The notes under the pieces are model-generated. The model worked only from the letters and a program-made list of their open reading frames with translations. It had not been told where the DNA came from and did not search any database. A stretch of DNA of 64,000 nucleotides from Alcaligenaceae bacterium (GTDB taxonomy: Bacteria > Pseudomonadota > Gammaproteobacteria > Burkholderiales > Burkholderiaceae_B): assembly GCA_013416455.1 (NCBI GenBank), contig JACCES010000003.1, positions 248,001 through 312,000 of the forward strand, read 5' to 3'. The position numbers and the translations under genes were made by a program. Below are positions 35,198-44,992 of the stretch, piece after piece. Position 1 is the stretch's first letter; each line of letters starts with the position of its first letter.

Positions 35198-36627
35198 CGA
35201 CCGCCGCCATCCGTCGGCTGCCCTATGCCTGGGCGCGCACGTATCGGGCCCTGATCCAGACGGGGCCCGCCGGGGCCGCGCTGATCCTGTCCGAGCGCAC
35301 CCCTCCCTGGGCGGCCGCGGAAATACGGCGGCAATACGGGGAACTGCCGCAAAGACAAGTGCCCGATGCCGAACTCGACACCCTGCTGGCGGCGACCTAT
35401 GCGGAAACCGGCGACGCCGCGGCGGTGGTCGACGCCGCCGCCAGCGAGATCGATCTGGACCGCCTCATGCAGGACATCCCGGAAATCGAGGACCTGCTCG
35501 AATCCCACGACGACGCGCCAGTGATCCGCATGATCAACGCGCTGTTCACCCAGGCGGCGCGGGACGGCGCCAGCGACATCCATCTGGAAGCCTTCGAAAC
35601 GCATTCCGTCGTGCGCTACCGCGTCGACGGCACCTTGCGCGATATCGTCAGCCCGCGCCGCGCCCTGCACAATGCGCTGGTGTCGCGCATCAAGATCATG
35701 GCCAGCCTGGACATCGCCGAAAAAAGGCTGCCGCAGGATGGGCGCATTGCCCTGCGCGTGGGCGGCCGCGCCATCGATGTGCGGGTCTCGACGCTGCCCA
35801 CCGGCCATGGCGAGCGCGCGGTGCTGCGCCTGCTCGACAAGGAGGCCGGCTTCCTCGAACTGACGCGGCTGGGCATGGCGTCCGATGTCCTGGCCATGCT
35901 GGACACGCTCATCCACCGCCCGCACGGCATCGTGCTGGTGACCGGCCCCACCGGCAGCGGCAAGAGCACAACGCTGTACGCCGCCCTGGGCCGGCTGGAT
36001 GCCGCCACCACCAATATCCTCACGGTCGAGGACCCCGTCGAATACGATCTGCCCGGCATCGGCCAGACCCAGGTGAACCCCCGCATCGAACTCGATTTCG
36101 CCACCGCCCTGCGCGCCATTCTGCGCCAGGACCCGGACGTCATCATGATCGGCGAGATCCGCGACCTGGAAACCGCCCAGATCGCCGTGCAGGCTTCGCT
36201 GACCGGCCACCTCGTGCTGGCCACGCTGCACACCAACGACGCCATTTCCGCCGTCACCCGCCTGATCGACATGGGGGTGGAGCCCTTCCTGCTCGCCTCG
36301 ACCCTGCAGGGGGTGCTGGCTCAGCGCCTGATCCGCAAGCTCTGCCCGGGCTGCAAGACCGTGCACGACGATGGCAGCGCCGCCTGGAATCCGGCCGGCT
36401 GCCCGGAATGCCGCCACACCGGCTATCGTGGGCGCACGGGCGTGCATGAACTGTTCACCGTCGATGACGCCGCCCGCGAACTGATACACGCCCAGGCGAA
36501 CGAACAGGCGCTGCGCGAGGCGGCCGTGCGCAAAGGCATGCGCAAGCTGTGGCAGGACGGGCAGCGCTGGGTGAGACAAGGCATCACTTCGGAAGAAGAG
36601 CTCGCCCGCGTGACCCACGACAACTGA
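35194..36627 (+). CDS. gspE: type II secretion ATPase GspE
   Basis: This cytoplasmic hexameric ATPase drives pseudopilus assembly. In the 477 residues are an N-terminal GspE domain, Walker [10 protein letters not shown] (251-259), the Asp box ([20 protein letters not shown], in part), Walker B-like [16 protein letters not shown], and a His box [12 protein letters not shown] tetracysteine zinc motif CPGC...CPEC is at about 384-410. It overlaps gspD and is 19 nt before gspF. Confidence 0.97.
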   Translation: MTTAAIRRLPYAWARTYRALIQTGPAGAALILSERTPPWAAAEIRRQYGELPQRQVPDAELDTLLAATYAETGDAAAVVDAAASEIDLDRLMQDIPEIEDLLESHDDAPVIRMINALFTQAARDGASDIHLEAFETHSVVRYRVDGTLRDIVSPRRALHNALVSRIKIMASLDIAEKRLPQDGRIALRVGGRAIDVRVSTLPTGHGERAVLRLLDKEAGFLELTRLGMASDVLAMLDTLIHRPHGIVLVTGPTGSGKSTTLYAALGRLDAATTNILTVEDPVEYDLPGIGQTQVNPRIELDFATALRAILRQDPDVIMIGEIRDLETAQIAVQASLTGHLVLATLHTNDAISAVTRLIDMGVEPFLLASTLQGVLAQRLIRKLCPGCKTVHDDGSAAWNPAGCPECRHTGYRGRTGVHELFTVDDAARELIHAQANEQALREAAVRKGMRKLWQDGQRWVRQGITSEEELARVTHDN

Positions 36628-36646
36628 ATCCCGGGGAAGAGCCGAC

Positions 36647-37858
36647 ATGCCCACCTACCAGTATGAAGCCTCCGATGCGACGGGACGCATCGAACGCGGC
36701 CTGATCGACGCCGACAGTGAACGCAACGCCCGCCAGCTGCTGCGGTCGCGCGGCCTGCTGCCCCTGTCGCTGCGCGGCACCCTGGGCAGCCGCGGCGCCG
36801 GCAATCGCATCTTCAAAGGGCCGCGCATCAGCGATGCCGAACTGGGATGGGTGACCCGCCAGCTGGCCGGCCTCCTGGCGGCGGGCCTGCCCCTCGAACT
36901 CGCCCTCAGCGCCACGCTCGAACAGACCGAACGGCGGCACACGGCGCACGTGCTGGCGGCGGTGCGGGCCGACATCCGCGCCGGCCACCGCCTGTGCGAT
37001 GCCATGGCCGCCCACCCGAGGGATTTTCCGTCCATCTATTGCTCGCTGATCGACGCCGGCGAACAATCCGGCGAACTCGCGCAAGTCATGGAAAGACTGG
37101 CGGGCTACATCGAATCGCGCGGCAATCTGCGCAGCAAGATCCTGACGGCCTTCATCTATCCCGCCATCGTCACCTTCGTGGCCATTGCGGTCGTGGTGTT
37201 TCTGCTGAGCTATGTGGTGCCCCAGGTGGTGACCGCCTTCAACCAGACCCAGCAGGCCCTGCCCCTGCTGACGCGCATGATGCTGGCCGCCAGCGCCTTC
37301 GTGCGCGAGTGGGGCGCGGTATCGGCGCTGGCCCTGCTGACAGCCTTCATCGGCTGGCGCTGGACATTGCGCCAGCCCGCCGCCCGGCTCGCCTGGCACG
37401 GCCGGGTAATCCGCCTTCCCGTGCTGGGCCGTTACGTGCTGGGGCTGAATGCGGCCCGCTATGCGTCAACGCTGGCCATTCTGACCGGCAGCGGCGTATC
37501 GCTGCTGCTGGCCCTGGACGCCGCCCGGCGCACCCTGGGCAATGAACGCATGCGGGTGGCGGCCGACGAAGCCGCGCGGCAGGTTCGCGAAGGCAGTTCC
37601 CTGGCTTCGGCATTGCAGGCGCAGAAGGTCTTCCCCCCGCTGCTGGTGCATATGATAGGCAGCGGTGAACGCACCGGCGACCTGCCGGCCATGCTGGAAC
37701 GGGCCGCCGGCACATTGTCGAATGAGCTCGAACGGCGGGCCCTGGCCCTGACTGCCGCCCTGGAACCGGCCATGACCCTGATCATGGGCGGCCTCGTGCT
37801 GGTGATCGTCCTGGCGATCATGATGCCCATCATCGAGATCAACCAGATGATCCAGTAA
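36647..37858 (+). CDS. gspF: type II secretion platform protein GspF
   Basis: The 403-residue inner-membrane platform protein has two T2SSF domains (about 70-195 and 272-395) and three membrane helices near 170-195, 220-245 and 375-400. Conserved stretches are LTRQLAGLLAAGLPLELAL-like VTRQLAGLLAAGLPLELAL and FPSIYCSLIDAGEQSGEL, with GERTGDLPAMLERAA in the second repeat. It is the last gene of the operon. D-E-F coming last, after N, differs from the common gspDEF-first order. Confidence 0.96.
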   Translation: MPTYQYEASDATGRIERGLIDADSERNARQLLRSRGLLPLSLRGTLGSRGAGNRIFKGPRISDAELGWVTRQLAGLLAAGLPLELALSATLEQTERRHTAHVLAAVRADIRAGHRLCDAMAAHPRDFPSIYCSLIDAGEQSGELAQVMERLAGYIESRGNLRSKILTAFIYPAIVTFVAIAVVVFLLSYVVPQVVTAFNQTQQALPLLTRMMLAASAFVREWGAVSALALLTAFIGWRWTLRQPAARLAWHGRVIRLPVLGRYVLGLNAARYASTLAILTGSGVSLLLALDAARRTLGNERMRVAADEAARQVREGSSLASALQAQKVFPPLLVHMIGSGERTGDLPAMLERAAGTLSNELERRALALTAALEPAMTLIMGGLVLVIVLAIMMPIIEINQMIQ

Positions 37859-37859
37859 A

Positions 37860-37888
37860 GCGCTGAAAAGCCGGTACGTCTTCAGCGC
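37860..37888. terminator. bidirectional hairpin between gspF and the FGE gene
   Basis: GCGCTGAA (37860-37867) pairs with TTCAGCGC (37881-37888), starting 2 nt past the gspF stop and overlapping the stop of the convergent gene. The T-run is absent, so it would be a weak terminator on either strand. Confidence 0.4.
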
Positions 37889-39042
37889 GATAATGCGAGC
37901 GCCGTCGTGACTTTCTGGGGCGGCGGGGCATCCTTCACCAGCCGGAAACCCACATGGGACATCGGGCTGTAAGGGTCGGAACCACGCCGCGCGCTGGGCC
38001 GGTAGGACAGGCAATAGCTTTCATTGCACAGGAAGGAACCGCCGCGGATGACCCGCTTCGGCGCGCCGGCCGGCACGCCGGGTTCGGAGGGATCGAAGGA
38101 ATCATCCGGCCCGCGCGGGTTGTCGATGGGCGGTTTCTTTGCCGCCGCCTGCATGGAGAAGTAATCGGCGCGATACCAGTCGCTCACCCACTGCCAGGCG
38201 TTGCCCGTCATGTCGTACAGGCCATAGCCATTGGGCGGAAAGGTGCCCGCCGCCTGCGTACCCGCCGCGCCGCCGGCTTCGGGGCTCACCACCGGGAAGA
38301 CGCTCTGCTTCGTATCCCAGTAATTGGCCTGCCGCACGCCATCGGGCATGAGTTCGTCGCCCCAGACGAAGGTGGCCTGTTCCAGGCCGCCGCGCGCCGC
38401 GTATTCCCATTCGGCTTCTGTCGGCAGGCGCTTGCCCGCCCATTCCGCGTAGGCCAGCGCATCGACATAGCTGACCTGCACGACCGGATGGTCGCCGATG
38501 TCTTCAATACCGCTGCCGGGGCCCCGCGGCTGGCGCCACGTCGCGCCGGGCACGTAGCGCCACCACTGTGAGTAATCCGCCAGATTGACCGGACCGGACG
38601 TGCCGACGAAGACCATGGCGCCGGGAACCAGAACGTCATCGGGTGGCCTGGGAATGCCGGGCGGCAGCTGCACGCGTATCGTTTCCCAGTCGGGCTTGCG
38701 TTCCGCCGTGGTGACATAGCCCGTCTGCCGCACGAACTCGGCGAACTGGTCGTTGGTGACGTGGGTCGCGTCCATCCAGAAACCCTTGACGCGGACTGGG
38801 TGCGCCGGCTGCTCATTGGGTTGGGCAAGCCTGCTGTCGCTGCCCATGAGGAAGGTGCCGGGCGGCACCCAGGCCATGCCTTCGGGCGTGGAGATGCCGT
38901 CCCCGATCACCACCACCGGCGGCGCGCCTTCGACAGGCCCGGCCTGTGGGAGGACCAGCCAGGCCATGGCGCCGCCGCCCAGCGCCAGGCCCAGGGCCGC
39001 ACAAGTCAGGACGAGGCGGCGCCGGCCCTTAGTGGATGGCAT
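37882..39042 (-). CDS. formylglycine-generating (sulfatase-activating) enzyme family protein
   Basis: The 386-residue product belongs to the FGE-sulfatase (SUMF1) family, which oxidises the active-site Cys of sulfatases to formylglycine. The two catalytic cysteines are present with the canonical spacing, CNESYC (Cys339, Cys344), in a GGSFLCNESYCLSYRP context. YDMTGNAWQWVSDWY is the other hallmark. An N-terminal hydrophobic segment (10-30) suggests a membrane anchor with the domain in the periplasm, whereas many bacterial FGEs are cytosolic. Its ATG at 39042 lies 14 nt inside the end of the upstream sulfatase gene, its evident substrate. Related PvdO/EgtB folds lack the paired Cys. Confidence 0.88.
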   Translation of the reverse strand: MPSTKGRRRLVLTCAALGLALGGGAMAWLVLPQAGPVEGAPPVVVIGDGISTPEGMAWVPPGTFLMGSDSRLAQPNEQPAHPVRVKGFWMDATHVTNDQFAEFVRQTGYVTTAERKPDWETIRVQLPPGIPRPPDDVLVPGAMVFVGTSGPVNLADYSQWWRYVPGATWRQPRGPGSGIEDIGDHPVVQVSYVDALAYAEWAGKRLPTEAEWEYAARGGLEQATFVWGDELMPDGVRQANYWDTKQSVFPVVSPEAGGAAGTQAAGTFPPNGYGLYDMTGNAWQWVSDWYRADYFSMQAAAKKPPIDNPRGPDDSFDPSEPGVPAGAPKRVIRGGSFLCNESYCLSYRPSARRGSDPYSPMSHVGFRLVKDAPPPQKVTTALALSR

Positions 39043-41227
39043 AGGTACGCCCGCAGGTCTTGCCCAGGTTGTTCTGGATGACACCAGCGTCGAGCGTATT
39101 CGTCAGCCCGTCGAAGACACCCCCGATCTCGAAGTCGTAGACGCTGGACAGACCCCAGGCATGGGCGATGCGGCCCCATTCTTCGAGATCGCGCCCATCG
39201 ACCACGCCATCCAGATTGCCATCGCCCGGGCAGGCGGGCTCGGATGCCAGGATGTCGTCCATCTGGCCTTTGAGGCGGTTGTAGACGAGTTCGAATTCCG
39301 GCGGGATCGCGCCTGACCCTTCAGGCAGCAGATTGCGCTCTTCCGTATCGAGCAAAGGCAGCGGCGCGGCCTGGTTGATCTCGAACAGCTCTTCGGTGGT
39401 CACGGATTTGAAACCGTCGATTTCCGGCAGGAATTGCGTGGTGGTGTTGCGCACCAGCTTGTAGCGGTCATCGCGGATGGCCGCGGAAGCCTCCGCCAGG
39501 ATGTTGAGCATGTCCCGGCCCTTGCTGTAGAGAGCCTGGTTCACCTCGCCGCAGGTCTTGTAGCCCACGCCGCCATTTTCCACCACCCCTTTATCCTGCT
39601 CGTAGCCCGGCCCCCACCAGACCCCCAGATTGTCTTCGCAGACGCTCTTGGACGTGGGAATCTGGGTGCAGGCCGTGCTGATCACGCAGGGGCCGTTGCT
39701 GCCGCCATTGGCCTGATAGTTGAAGCCCGCCATGGTGAAGTTGATGCTGCGCACACTGGGCTGCTCCGGATTGGTCAGGTAAGGCAGCACTGAAGCCGAA
39801 TCCACCGTGCGCGGCACCTCTTCGTGAACATCGAGGCCGGCCACTTCGCCGAAGAACTGGAACAGGTCGACCATATTGAGCATGTGCCCGACTTCGCGGC
39901 CCGGCTGATCCACCTGCGGCCCGGCGATGATGAGCGGTGCCCAGACGCCGGTCTGATACGTGGTGCCCTTGGCCCGCCCGGTATCGAAGGGCAGCTTGAC
40001 CGCCGTGGCCAGCGAGCCGTTGTCGCCGGCGATGACGATCACCGTGTTCGAAGCGGCCGGGTCGTAGACCAGGCTGCCGTCCTGCGCGCGCGTGGCCATG
40101 CCGATCTCGACCAGCAGGCGGCCGAATTCGGTATCAAGAGCCTCTGTCATCTGATTCTGGATAATGCGGCCCCCGACATTCGTCGTGCAGTCCAGGCTGT
40201 CCGCCATTTCACCATGGCCACCGGAAAGGAGTGCTCCGGGCGGCTGCTGCCAGGGCGTGTGGGCGGCACTGTAGCTGACGGTGGCCATCCAGGGGCGGCT
40301 CGCCGGACGGCTGTTGATCCATTCAATGGCGGCATCGGTTTCGATCTGCGTGCGGTAGCGGCGCGCGCGGGGATCGGTGAGGGGCACTTCCTCGACGTGG
40401 CCATCCTTGATAATGACCAGCGGCGATACGTAGTAGCCGTTAAGTTGGGTGAAATCAAGCGTGGACGGCGGTGTGCCGCAGGTCTGATGAGGCACGAAGA
40501 TGCCGCCGGAAGCCAGACACTGCAGGCCGGCGGGGTCCTGCGCCGGTTCGGTGGGGTGGGCCCGTTCGGGGCTGCGAATCTGCGTGCAGCTGTTGTCCGC
40601 CTGGTAGCAGGCCCCCATGTCGGCGCCGCCTGCGGCGGCGGAAGGCACAAAGCCGCAGCTATAGGCGTTGTTGGACGCGGCGCCCCCGGCCGTGAAGTCT
40701 ATCGAACCGGGCAGCCCGCCCACCCAGCCGTAGAAGTAGTCCCAGCCCAGCACGCTGGGCGTGGCGTTGCCGGCCTCATTGTTTTCCGGGCCCGCCAGGT
40801 GGAACTTGCCGAACATGGCGCTTTCGTAGTTGGCTTTCTTGAGCAGCTTGGGCGCCGTGGTGGCGTAAGGCGACACCTGCGAGACGGCCAGATCGTTCGG
40901 GCCGATGGCCTGGCGGATATTGGTGCGATGGGGATACTGCCCCAGGAAGAAGGCGGCGCGCCCCGGCGAGCATTCGGGCATCGACCAGGTATTGCGGAAG
41001 CGCAGGCCGGCTTCTGCCACGGCGTGCATGTTGGGCATGCGCGGCGGCGTAGCGCCGCCATAGCCGAAGGACGCCATTTGATCGATACCGACGTCGTCCA
41101 TGATGACGAACAGGATGTTCGGCAGGGATGAGGGCTCGTCATGGGAAGCGACGGAGTTGCTGCTGTCGCACGCGGCCAGGGTTGCCGCAGCGGTGACCGC
41201 GGCCAGCACTGCTGGAAGCTTGTTCAA
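39029..41227 (-). CDS. lipoprotein arylsulfatase with dockerin-like C-terminus
   Basis: A 732-residue sulfatase. The signal peptide ends in a lipobox TLAAC (Cys20). Metal ligands begin with MDDVG (Asp44, Asp45). The active-site signature is CSPGR (Cys86), the Cys-type that needs formylglycine conversion, and the gene for that enzyme overlaps downstream. The last 70 residues carry two EF-hand-like segments, GDGNLDGVVDGRDLEEWG and one ending LDAGVIQNNLG, resembling a type I dockerin. Start is TTG at 41227, with GGAGA 6 nt before it; no ATG is in frame nearby. The substrate (aryl or glycan sulfate) is unknown. Proximity to the type II secretion operon hints at surface export. Confidence 0.88.
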   Translation of the reverse strand: MNKLPAVLAAVTAAATLAACDSSNSVASHDEPSSLPNILFVIMDDVGIDQMASFGYGGATPPRMPNMHAVAEAGLRFRNTWSMPECSPGRAAFFLGQYPHRTNIRQAIGPNDLAVSQVSPYATTAPKLLKKANYESAMFGKFHLAGPENNEAGNATPSVLGWDYFYGWVGGLPGSIDFTAGGAASNNAYSCGFVPSAAAGGADMGACYQADNSCTQIRSPERAHPTEPAQDPAGLQCLASGGIFVPHQTCGTPPSTLDFTQLNGYYVSPLVIIKDGHVEEVPLTDPRARRYRTQIETDAAIEWINSRPASRPWMATVSYSAAHTPWQQPPGALLSGGHGEMADSLDCTTNVGGRIIQNQMTEALDTEFGRLLVEIGMATRAQDGSLVYDPAASNTVIVIAGDNGSLATAVKLPFDTGRAKGTTYQTGVWAPLIIAGPQVDQPGREVGHMLNMVDLFQFFGEVAGLDVHEEVPRTVDSASVLPYLTNPEQPSVRSINFTMAGFNYQANGGSNGPCVISTACTQIPTSKSVCEDNLGVWWGPGYEQDKGVVENGGVGYKTCGEVNQALYSKGRDMLNILAEASAAIRDDRYKLVRNTTTQFLPEIDGFKSVTTEELFEINQAAPLPLLDTEERNLLPEGSGAIPPEFELVYNRLKGQMDDILASEPACPGDGNLDGVVDGRDLEEWGRIAHAWGLSSVYDFEIGGVFDGLTNTLDAGVIQNNLGKTCGRTYAIH

Positions 41228-41421
41228 ATTGGTCTCCAGGGGACAGTGATAGAGCGGCGAACGAGGCGGTGGATCGATGGCGTCACGGCAACCCGCACAA
41301 CCCTCGGCCCCTGTTCAACAACCGGCCCGCGTCACGAGCCGTAAAAAATCATAGCAAGCTTTTTCGGGACTGGATAGTCGAAGTTTCCACGAAATCGGCG
41401 GCGTGTGGATGAACACCGGGA

Positions 41422-41958
41422 TCACCACATCAAATCATCGGGAATCTTGTAGTCGGCATAGGGATCGTCTTCATCGGGCGGCGCTTCCGGCTTCTTGATA
41501 CGAATGACGATGGACGGATCCCGCTCGGCGATCTTGTCCGCAACGACTTTGGGCACCAGTTCCGTGGCGTCGTCCAGCCGGATGATCACCAACTGCCCGG
41601 CCGCCAATTGGGACCGTACCGCGGCCGAGACATGAATCCGTTCGATCTTGGTGCCATGAGTGAAATTGTAGGCATGATCCCCGCCGCCTTTGCTCTGGCG
41701 GCTCTGCTGAACCATCTGCACAATCTGCGCCGCGATGGCCTTCTTCCGGGCCTCCGCATCGCGTTTCGCATTGAGCTCGCGCACAATGTCCCGTTCCTTT
41801 TGCCGTGCTTCCAGCGCGGCCAATCGAGCCTCGTCGACGCTCTGGACACCGGTGCGGCGCTCGACTTTTCTCTGCTGGGTCTTGTCCTGGTTGACCCGCT
41901 TGACTTTTTTCTGATCGACCAGGCCCGCCTTCAAGAGCTGTTCCCGCAACGAAACCAT
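41422..41958 (-). CDS. DUF2058 (YaiL-like) protein
   Basis: 178 residues, cytosolic and strongly charged. The family signature is SLREQLLKAGLVDQKKVKRV at the start, a Lys/Arg/Gln-rich coiled region (30-90) and HAYNFTHGTKIERIHVS in the C-terminal half. The family is annotated as nucleoprotein or polynucleotide-associated; no enzyme activity is established. It stands alone, diverging from lemA. Confidence 0.9.
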   Translation of the reverse strand: MVSLREQLLKAGLVDQKKVKRVNQDKTQQRKVERRTGVQSVDEARLAALEARQKERDIVRELNAKRDAEARKKAIAAQIVQMVQQSRQSKGGGDHAYNFTHGTKIERIHVSAAVRSQLAAGQLVIIRLDDATELVPKVVADKIAERDPSIVIRIKKPEAPPDEDDPYADYKIPDDLMW

Positions 41959-42377
41959 ATAAATTGCCCTATCAACACTATGCGCCCATTAAAGCCGAAA
42001 TGACGGTTCTTCGCACGCCGCCTTATCCAGTGCGGCAAGACCTGGCAAAGCGCGGACGACTCGCATGGCGCGGGGGTACATGTCTTTTTCGCATTGCGGC
42101 ACCGCCGCATTCCGGCAGATGTTCAGCAGGATCGCCAATGTGGACATCACAAGGCTCGCCAAAAGCTGGAAAAATGAGGGGCTATATTATGATGAGGCTG
42201 AAACCGGCATGAATACATGCGTTCACCGCAAGATCAGGGCCGCCTGGTGCGCCGCAACATGATGAAATGCAGATCTTCCGCTCTACGCAATGCGACCGGC
42301 ATAGCGATCAGCGGCCATGGCAGCCAGGATCATTTCCTGCCTGCTGATTTCACCTTGCATCAATTCCGGGGAAAAAC
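41959..42377. other. intergenic region upstream of lemA
   Basis: These 419 bases separate divergent genes. Short frames exist on the plus strand (for example 42065-42262), but none has a recognisable product or a good ribosome-binding site. The segment is less GC-rich than its surroundings, as expected of promoter DNA for both flanking genes. Confidence 0.5.
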
Positions 42378-42974
42378 ATGGGCATTACCGCAATTATTGT
42401 TCTTGTCATACTGGCCGTACTGGCCATCTATGTCATCGGCATCTACAACCGCCTGATTTCTTTGCGCAACCGGTACAAAAACAGCTTTGCGCAAATTGAG
42501 GTGCAGCTGAAGCGCCGCTACGACCTGATCCCCAACCTGGTGGAAACGGCCAAGGGTTATCTGGCTCATGAACGGCAAACGCTGGAAGCGGTGGTCGCCG
42601 CGCGCGACACAGCCGCCAGGGGTTTGCAGGCGGCTGCCGCCGACCCCGGCAATGCCGCTGCCATGGGGCAGCTGGCCGGTTCGGAAGCGGCCTTGAGCAC
42701 CGCCCTGGGCCGTCTCAATGTCGTAATGGAAGCCTATCCCGACCTGAAAGCTTCGCAAAACATGCAGCAGTTATCGGAAGAGCTCGCCACCACCGAGAAC
42801 AAGGTGGCATTTGCCCGCCAGGCATTCAATGACACGGTCATGGCCTACAACACCTACAAGCAGAGCTTCCCGCCGGTTCTGGTGGCGGGCGCCTTTGGGC
42901 ATTCCGCGGATGCCGCCCTGCTGGAGTTCGAAGACAGCAAAGAAATACAAGCGGCGCCACAGGTCTCGTTTTAA
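42378..42974 (+). CDS. LemA family protein
   Basis: 198 residues. A single N-terminal membrane helix (about 3-22) precedes a cytoplasmic four-helix domain. The hallmark NRLISLRNRYKNSFAQIEVQ, then LKRRYDLIPNLVETAKGYL, is complete, as is AYPDLKASQNMQQLSEEL. LemA proteins often neighbour a membrane M48 protease, as here (11 nt before it), and are proposed partners of it. Function remains unproven. Confidence 0.95.
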   Translation: MGITAIIVLVILAVLAIYVIGIYNRLISLRNRYKNSFAQIEVQLKRRYDLIPNLVETAKGYLAHERQTLEAVVAARDTAARGLQAAAADPGNAAAMGQLAGSEAALSTALGRLNVVMEAYPDLKASQNMQQLSEELATTENKVAFARQAFNDTVMAYNTYKQSFPPVLVAGAFGHSADAALLEFEDSKEIQAAPQVSF

Positions 42975-42985
42975 ATGAAACCGAC

Positions 42986-44968
42986 ATGAATTTTTTCGAA
43001 CAGCAAGAGCGCGCCAAACGCAATACCAGCAAGCTGGTCGTGCTGATGGGGCTGGCGGTCATCAGTCTTGTCGCGATTTCGTCCGTGGCTGTCGCTGCGA
43101 TTCTGGCCCTGCTCGACCAGAACGATCCGGACGCCGCCCTTACGGCGGGAAGCTGGTTTGCAAAAATGACCGCCCTGCTCGACTGGCATCTGGTCGGCAC
43201 CATAGCGGTGCTGGTCATCGGGGTGGTCGTAGCGGGAAGCCTGTTCAAGCATTTTCAGCTGCGCAGTGGCGGCAAAGCGGTGGCCGAATCCCTTAACGGC
43301 CGGCTCATCGACCCAGCCACTACCGACCTCGAAGAACGGAAAATCCTGAATGTCGTAGAAGAAATGGCGATTGCATCGGGCATCCCGGTTCCGCCCGTGT
43401 ACGCGATGGAAGATGAAAGCATCAACGCATTCGCGGCGGGTCACACGCCGCAGGATGCGGTGATAGGGGTTACCCGGGGATGCATCCGCTTGCTGACCCG
43501 CGACGAACTCCAGGGCGTGGTGGCCCATGAGTTCAGTCATATTTTTCATGGCGACATGCGGCTGAACACCCGATTGGTGGCAACGCTGAACGGCATTCTG
43601 CTTATTGGGCTGGTCGGATACATTCTGCTGCGCAGCGCCCCGTTCCGGCGCGGCGGCTCCAGGGACAACTCGGCATTTATCATGCTGGCCATCGGTATGG
43701 TGCTGGTCGTCGTTGGTTTCGCCGGGACGTTTTTCGGCAATCTGATCAAATCCGCCGTCAGCCGGCAACGCGAATTCCTGGCCGATGCGTCGTCGGTGCA
43801 ATTCACCCGCAATCCCGATGGCATCGCGAATGCCCTGAAGAAAATCGGGGGGTACGGCGCAGGCTCGCGGATTCAGGCTGCCAACGCGTCCGAGTACAGT
43901 CATATGTTCTTCAGCCGTGCTGTAGGCGGTGCTTTCAGCACCTTCATGGCCACGCACCCGCCGCTGGAGCAGCGCATCCGCCGCATCCAACGCGATTGGG
44001 ACGGCAAGTTCATATCGCCGCAACCCGAGCCAGCCGCAGAGCCAGGGCCGGGCATGGGCCCAAGGGCGGACGATGATCGCCCGCGCGCTGTCCGGGGTGT
44101 GCTGGGTGCGGCGGTTGCCGGTACCCTGATGGGCGCCCAATCGTCAGCGCAGGCCGCACCACTGGGGTCCAAGGCATCGCGGGACGCCATCGAGGCCATC
44201 GGCCAACCCAGCGCCGGGCATGTCGCCTATGCGCGGCAAACCATTGCCACGCTTGATCCGGAATTGCGCGAGGCGGCCCACGATGCGTATTCCGCACGGG
44301 CGCTGATCTATGGCTTGTTGCTGGCGACATCCGAACCCTTGCGGTCCAGCCAGCTGACGGCGCTGGAACAGCATGCCGACCCCGATGTATATCGATACGT
44401 GGGCAAGCTGGGGGCCAGACTCGCCGGACTGGATCCGCGCTCGCGCCTGCCATTGGTGGCGCTGGCCCTGCCCGCGCTCAAACAGTTGTCGAGCACGCAA
44501 TACAACACCTTCAAAAGCTGCCTGGGCCAGTTGATCATGGCCGACAAGCAGGTCAGTCTGATGGAGTGGGCGCTGTACCGTATCGTTGTCCATAACATAG
44601 AGCCGCCACCCCGCGCCACGAAGCGCGCCGCGCTCGGCAGCTTGCGCGACGAGTGCCAGGTTCTATTGTCAGCGCTGGTGCACGCCGGCCATATGGACGC
44701 TAGCCAAGCGCGCATTGCCTTCGACACCGCCGCGTCCAACCTGCCACTGAAGACAATGGAATTGTTGCCCCGCGATGCGGTATCGGCAGCTGCTCTGAAA
44801 CCCGCAGTCATCCGCTTAAGCACCGTTGCCCCGCCGGACAAGCGATCCCTGATGCAGGCGCTGGCGCAAGCCGTCGAGCATGACGGGTCAATCACCGTTG
44901 CCGAAGCGGAACTGCTGCGAGCCATCGCCGACTCACTGGACTGCCCCCTGCCACCACTGCTTGCCTGA
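42986..44968 (+). CDS. M48 (HtpX-like) membrane metalloprotease with long C-terminal extension
   Basis: 660 residues. Two N-terminal helices (about 20-45, 70-90) and two more near 205-260 flank the zinc motif HEFSH (181-185). The third ligand region is SRQREFLADASSVQFTRNP. The protease ends near residue 340. The remaining 320 residues are helical with no catalytic motif; the end has HDGSITVAEAELLRAIADSL, resembling the TerB-like acidic helix pair. HtpX itself has about 290 residues, so this is a larger class found next to LemA. It probably processes membrane or envelope proteins. Confidence 0.9.
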   Translation: MNFFEQQERAKRNTSKLVVLMGLAVISLVAISSVAVAAILALLDQNDPDAALTAGSWFAKMTALLDWHLVGTIAVLVIGVVVAGSLFKHFQLRSGGKAVAESLNGRLIDPATTDLEERKILNVVEEMAIASGIPVPPVYAMEDESINAFAAGHTPQDAVIGVTRGCIRLLTRDELQGVVAHEFSHIFHGDMRLNTRLVATLNGILLIGLVGYILLRSAPFRRGGSRDNSAFIMLAIGMVLVVVGFAGTFFGNLIKSAVSRQREFLADASSVQFTRNPDGIANALKKIGGYGAGSRIQAANASEYSHMFFSRAVGGAFSTFMATHPPLEQRIRRIQRDWDGKFISPQPEPAAEPGPGMGPRADDDRPRAVRGVLGAAVAGTLMGAQSSAQAAPLGSKASRDAIEAIGQPSAGHVAYARQTIATLDPELREAAHDAYSARALIYGLLLATSEPLRSSQLTALEQHADPDVYRYVGKLGARLAGLDPRSRLPLVALALPALKQLSSTQYNTFKSCLGQLIMADKQVSLMEWALYRIVVHNIEPPPRATKRAALGSLRDECQVLLSALVHAGHMDASQARIAFDTAASNLPLKTMELLPRDAVSAAALKPAVIRLSTVAPPDKRSLMQALAQAVEHDGSITVAEAELLRAIADSLDCPLPPLLA

Positions 44969-44992
44969 TCCTTAATCTTGAAAATCACCGAC

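Noticed and set aside
41964-42456. Several short plus-strand frames between DUF2058 and lemA.
   Set aside because: No family pattern, no good ribosome-binding site and overlap with the lemA start.
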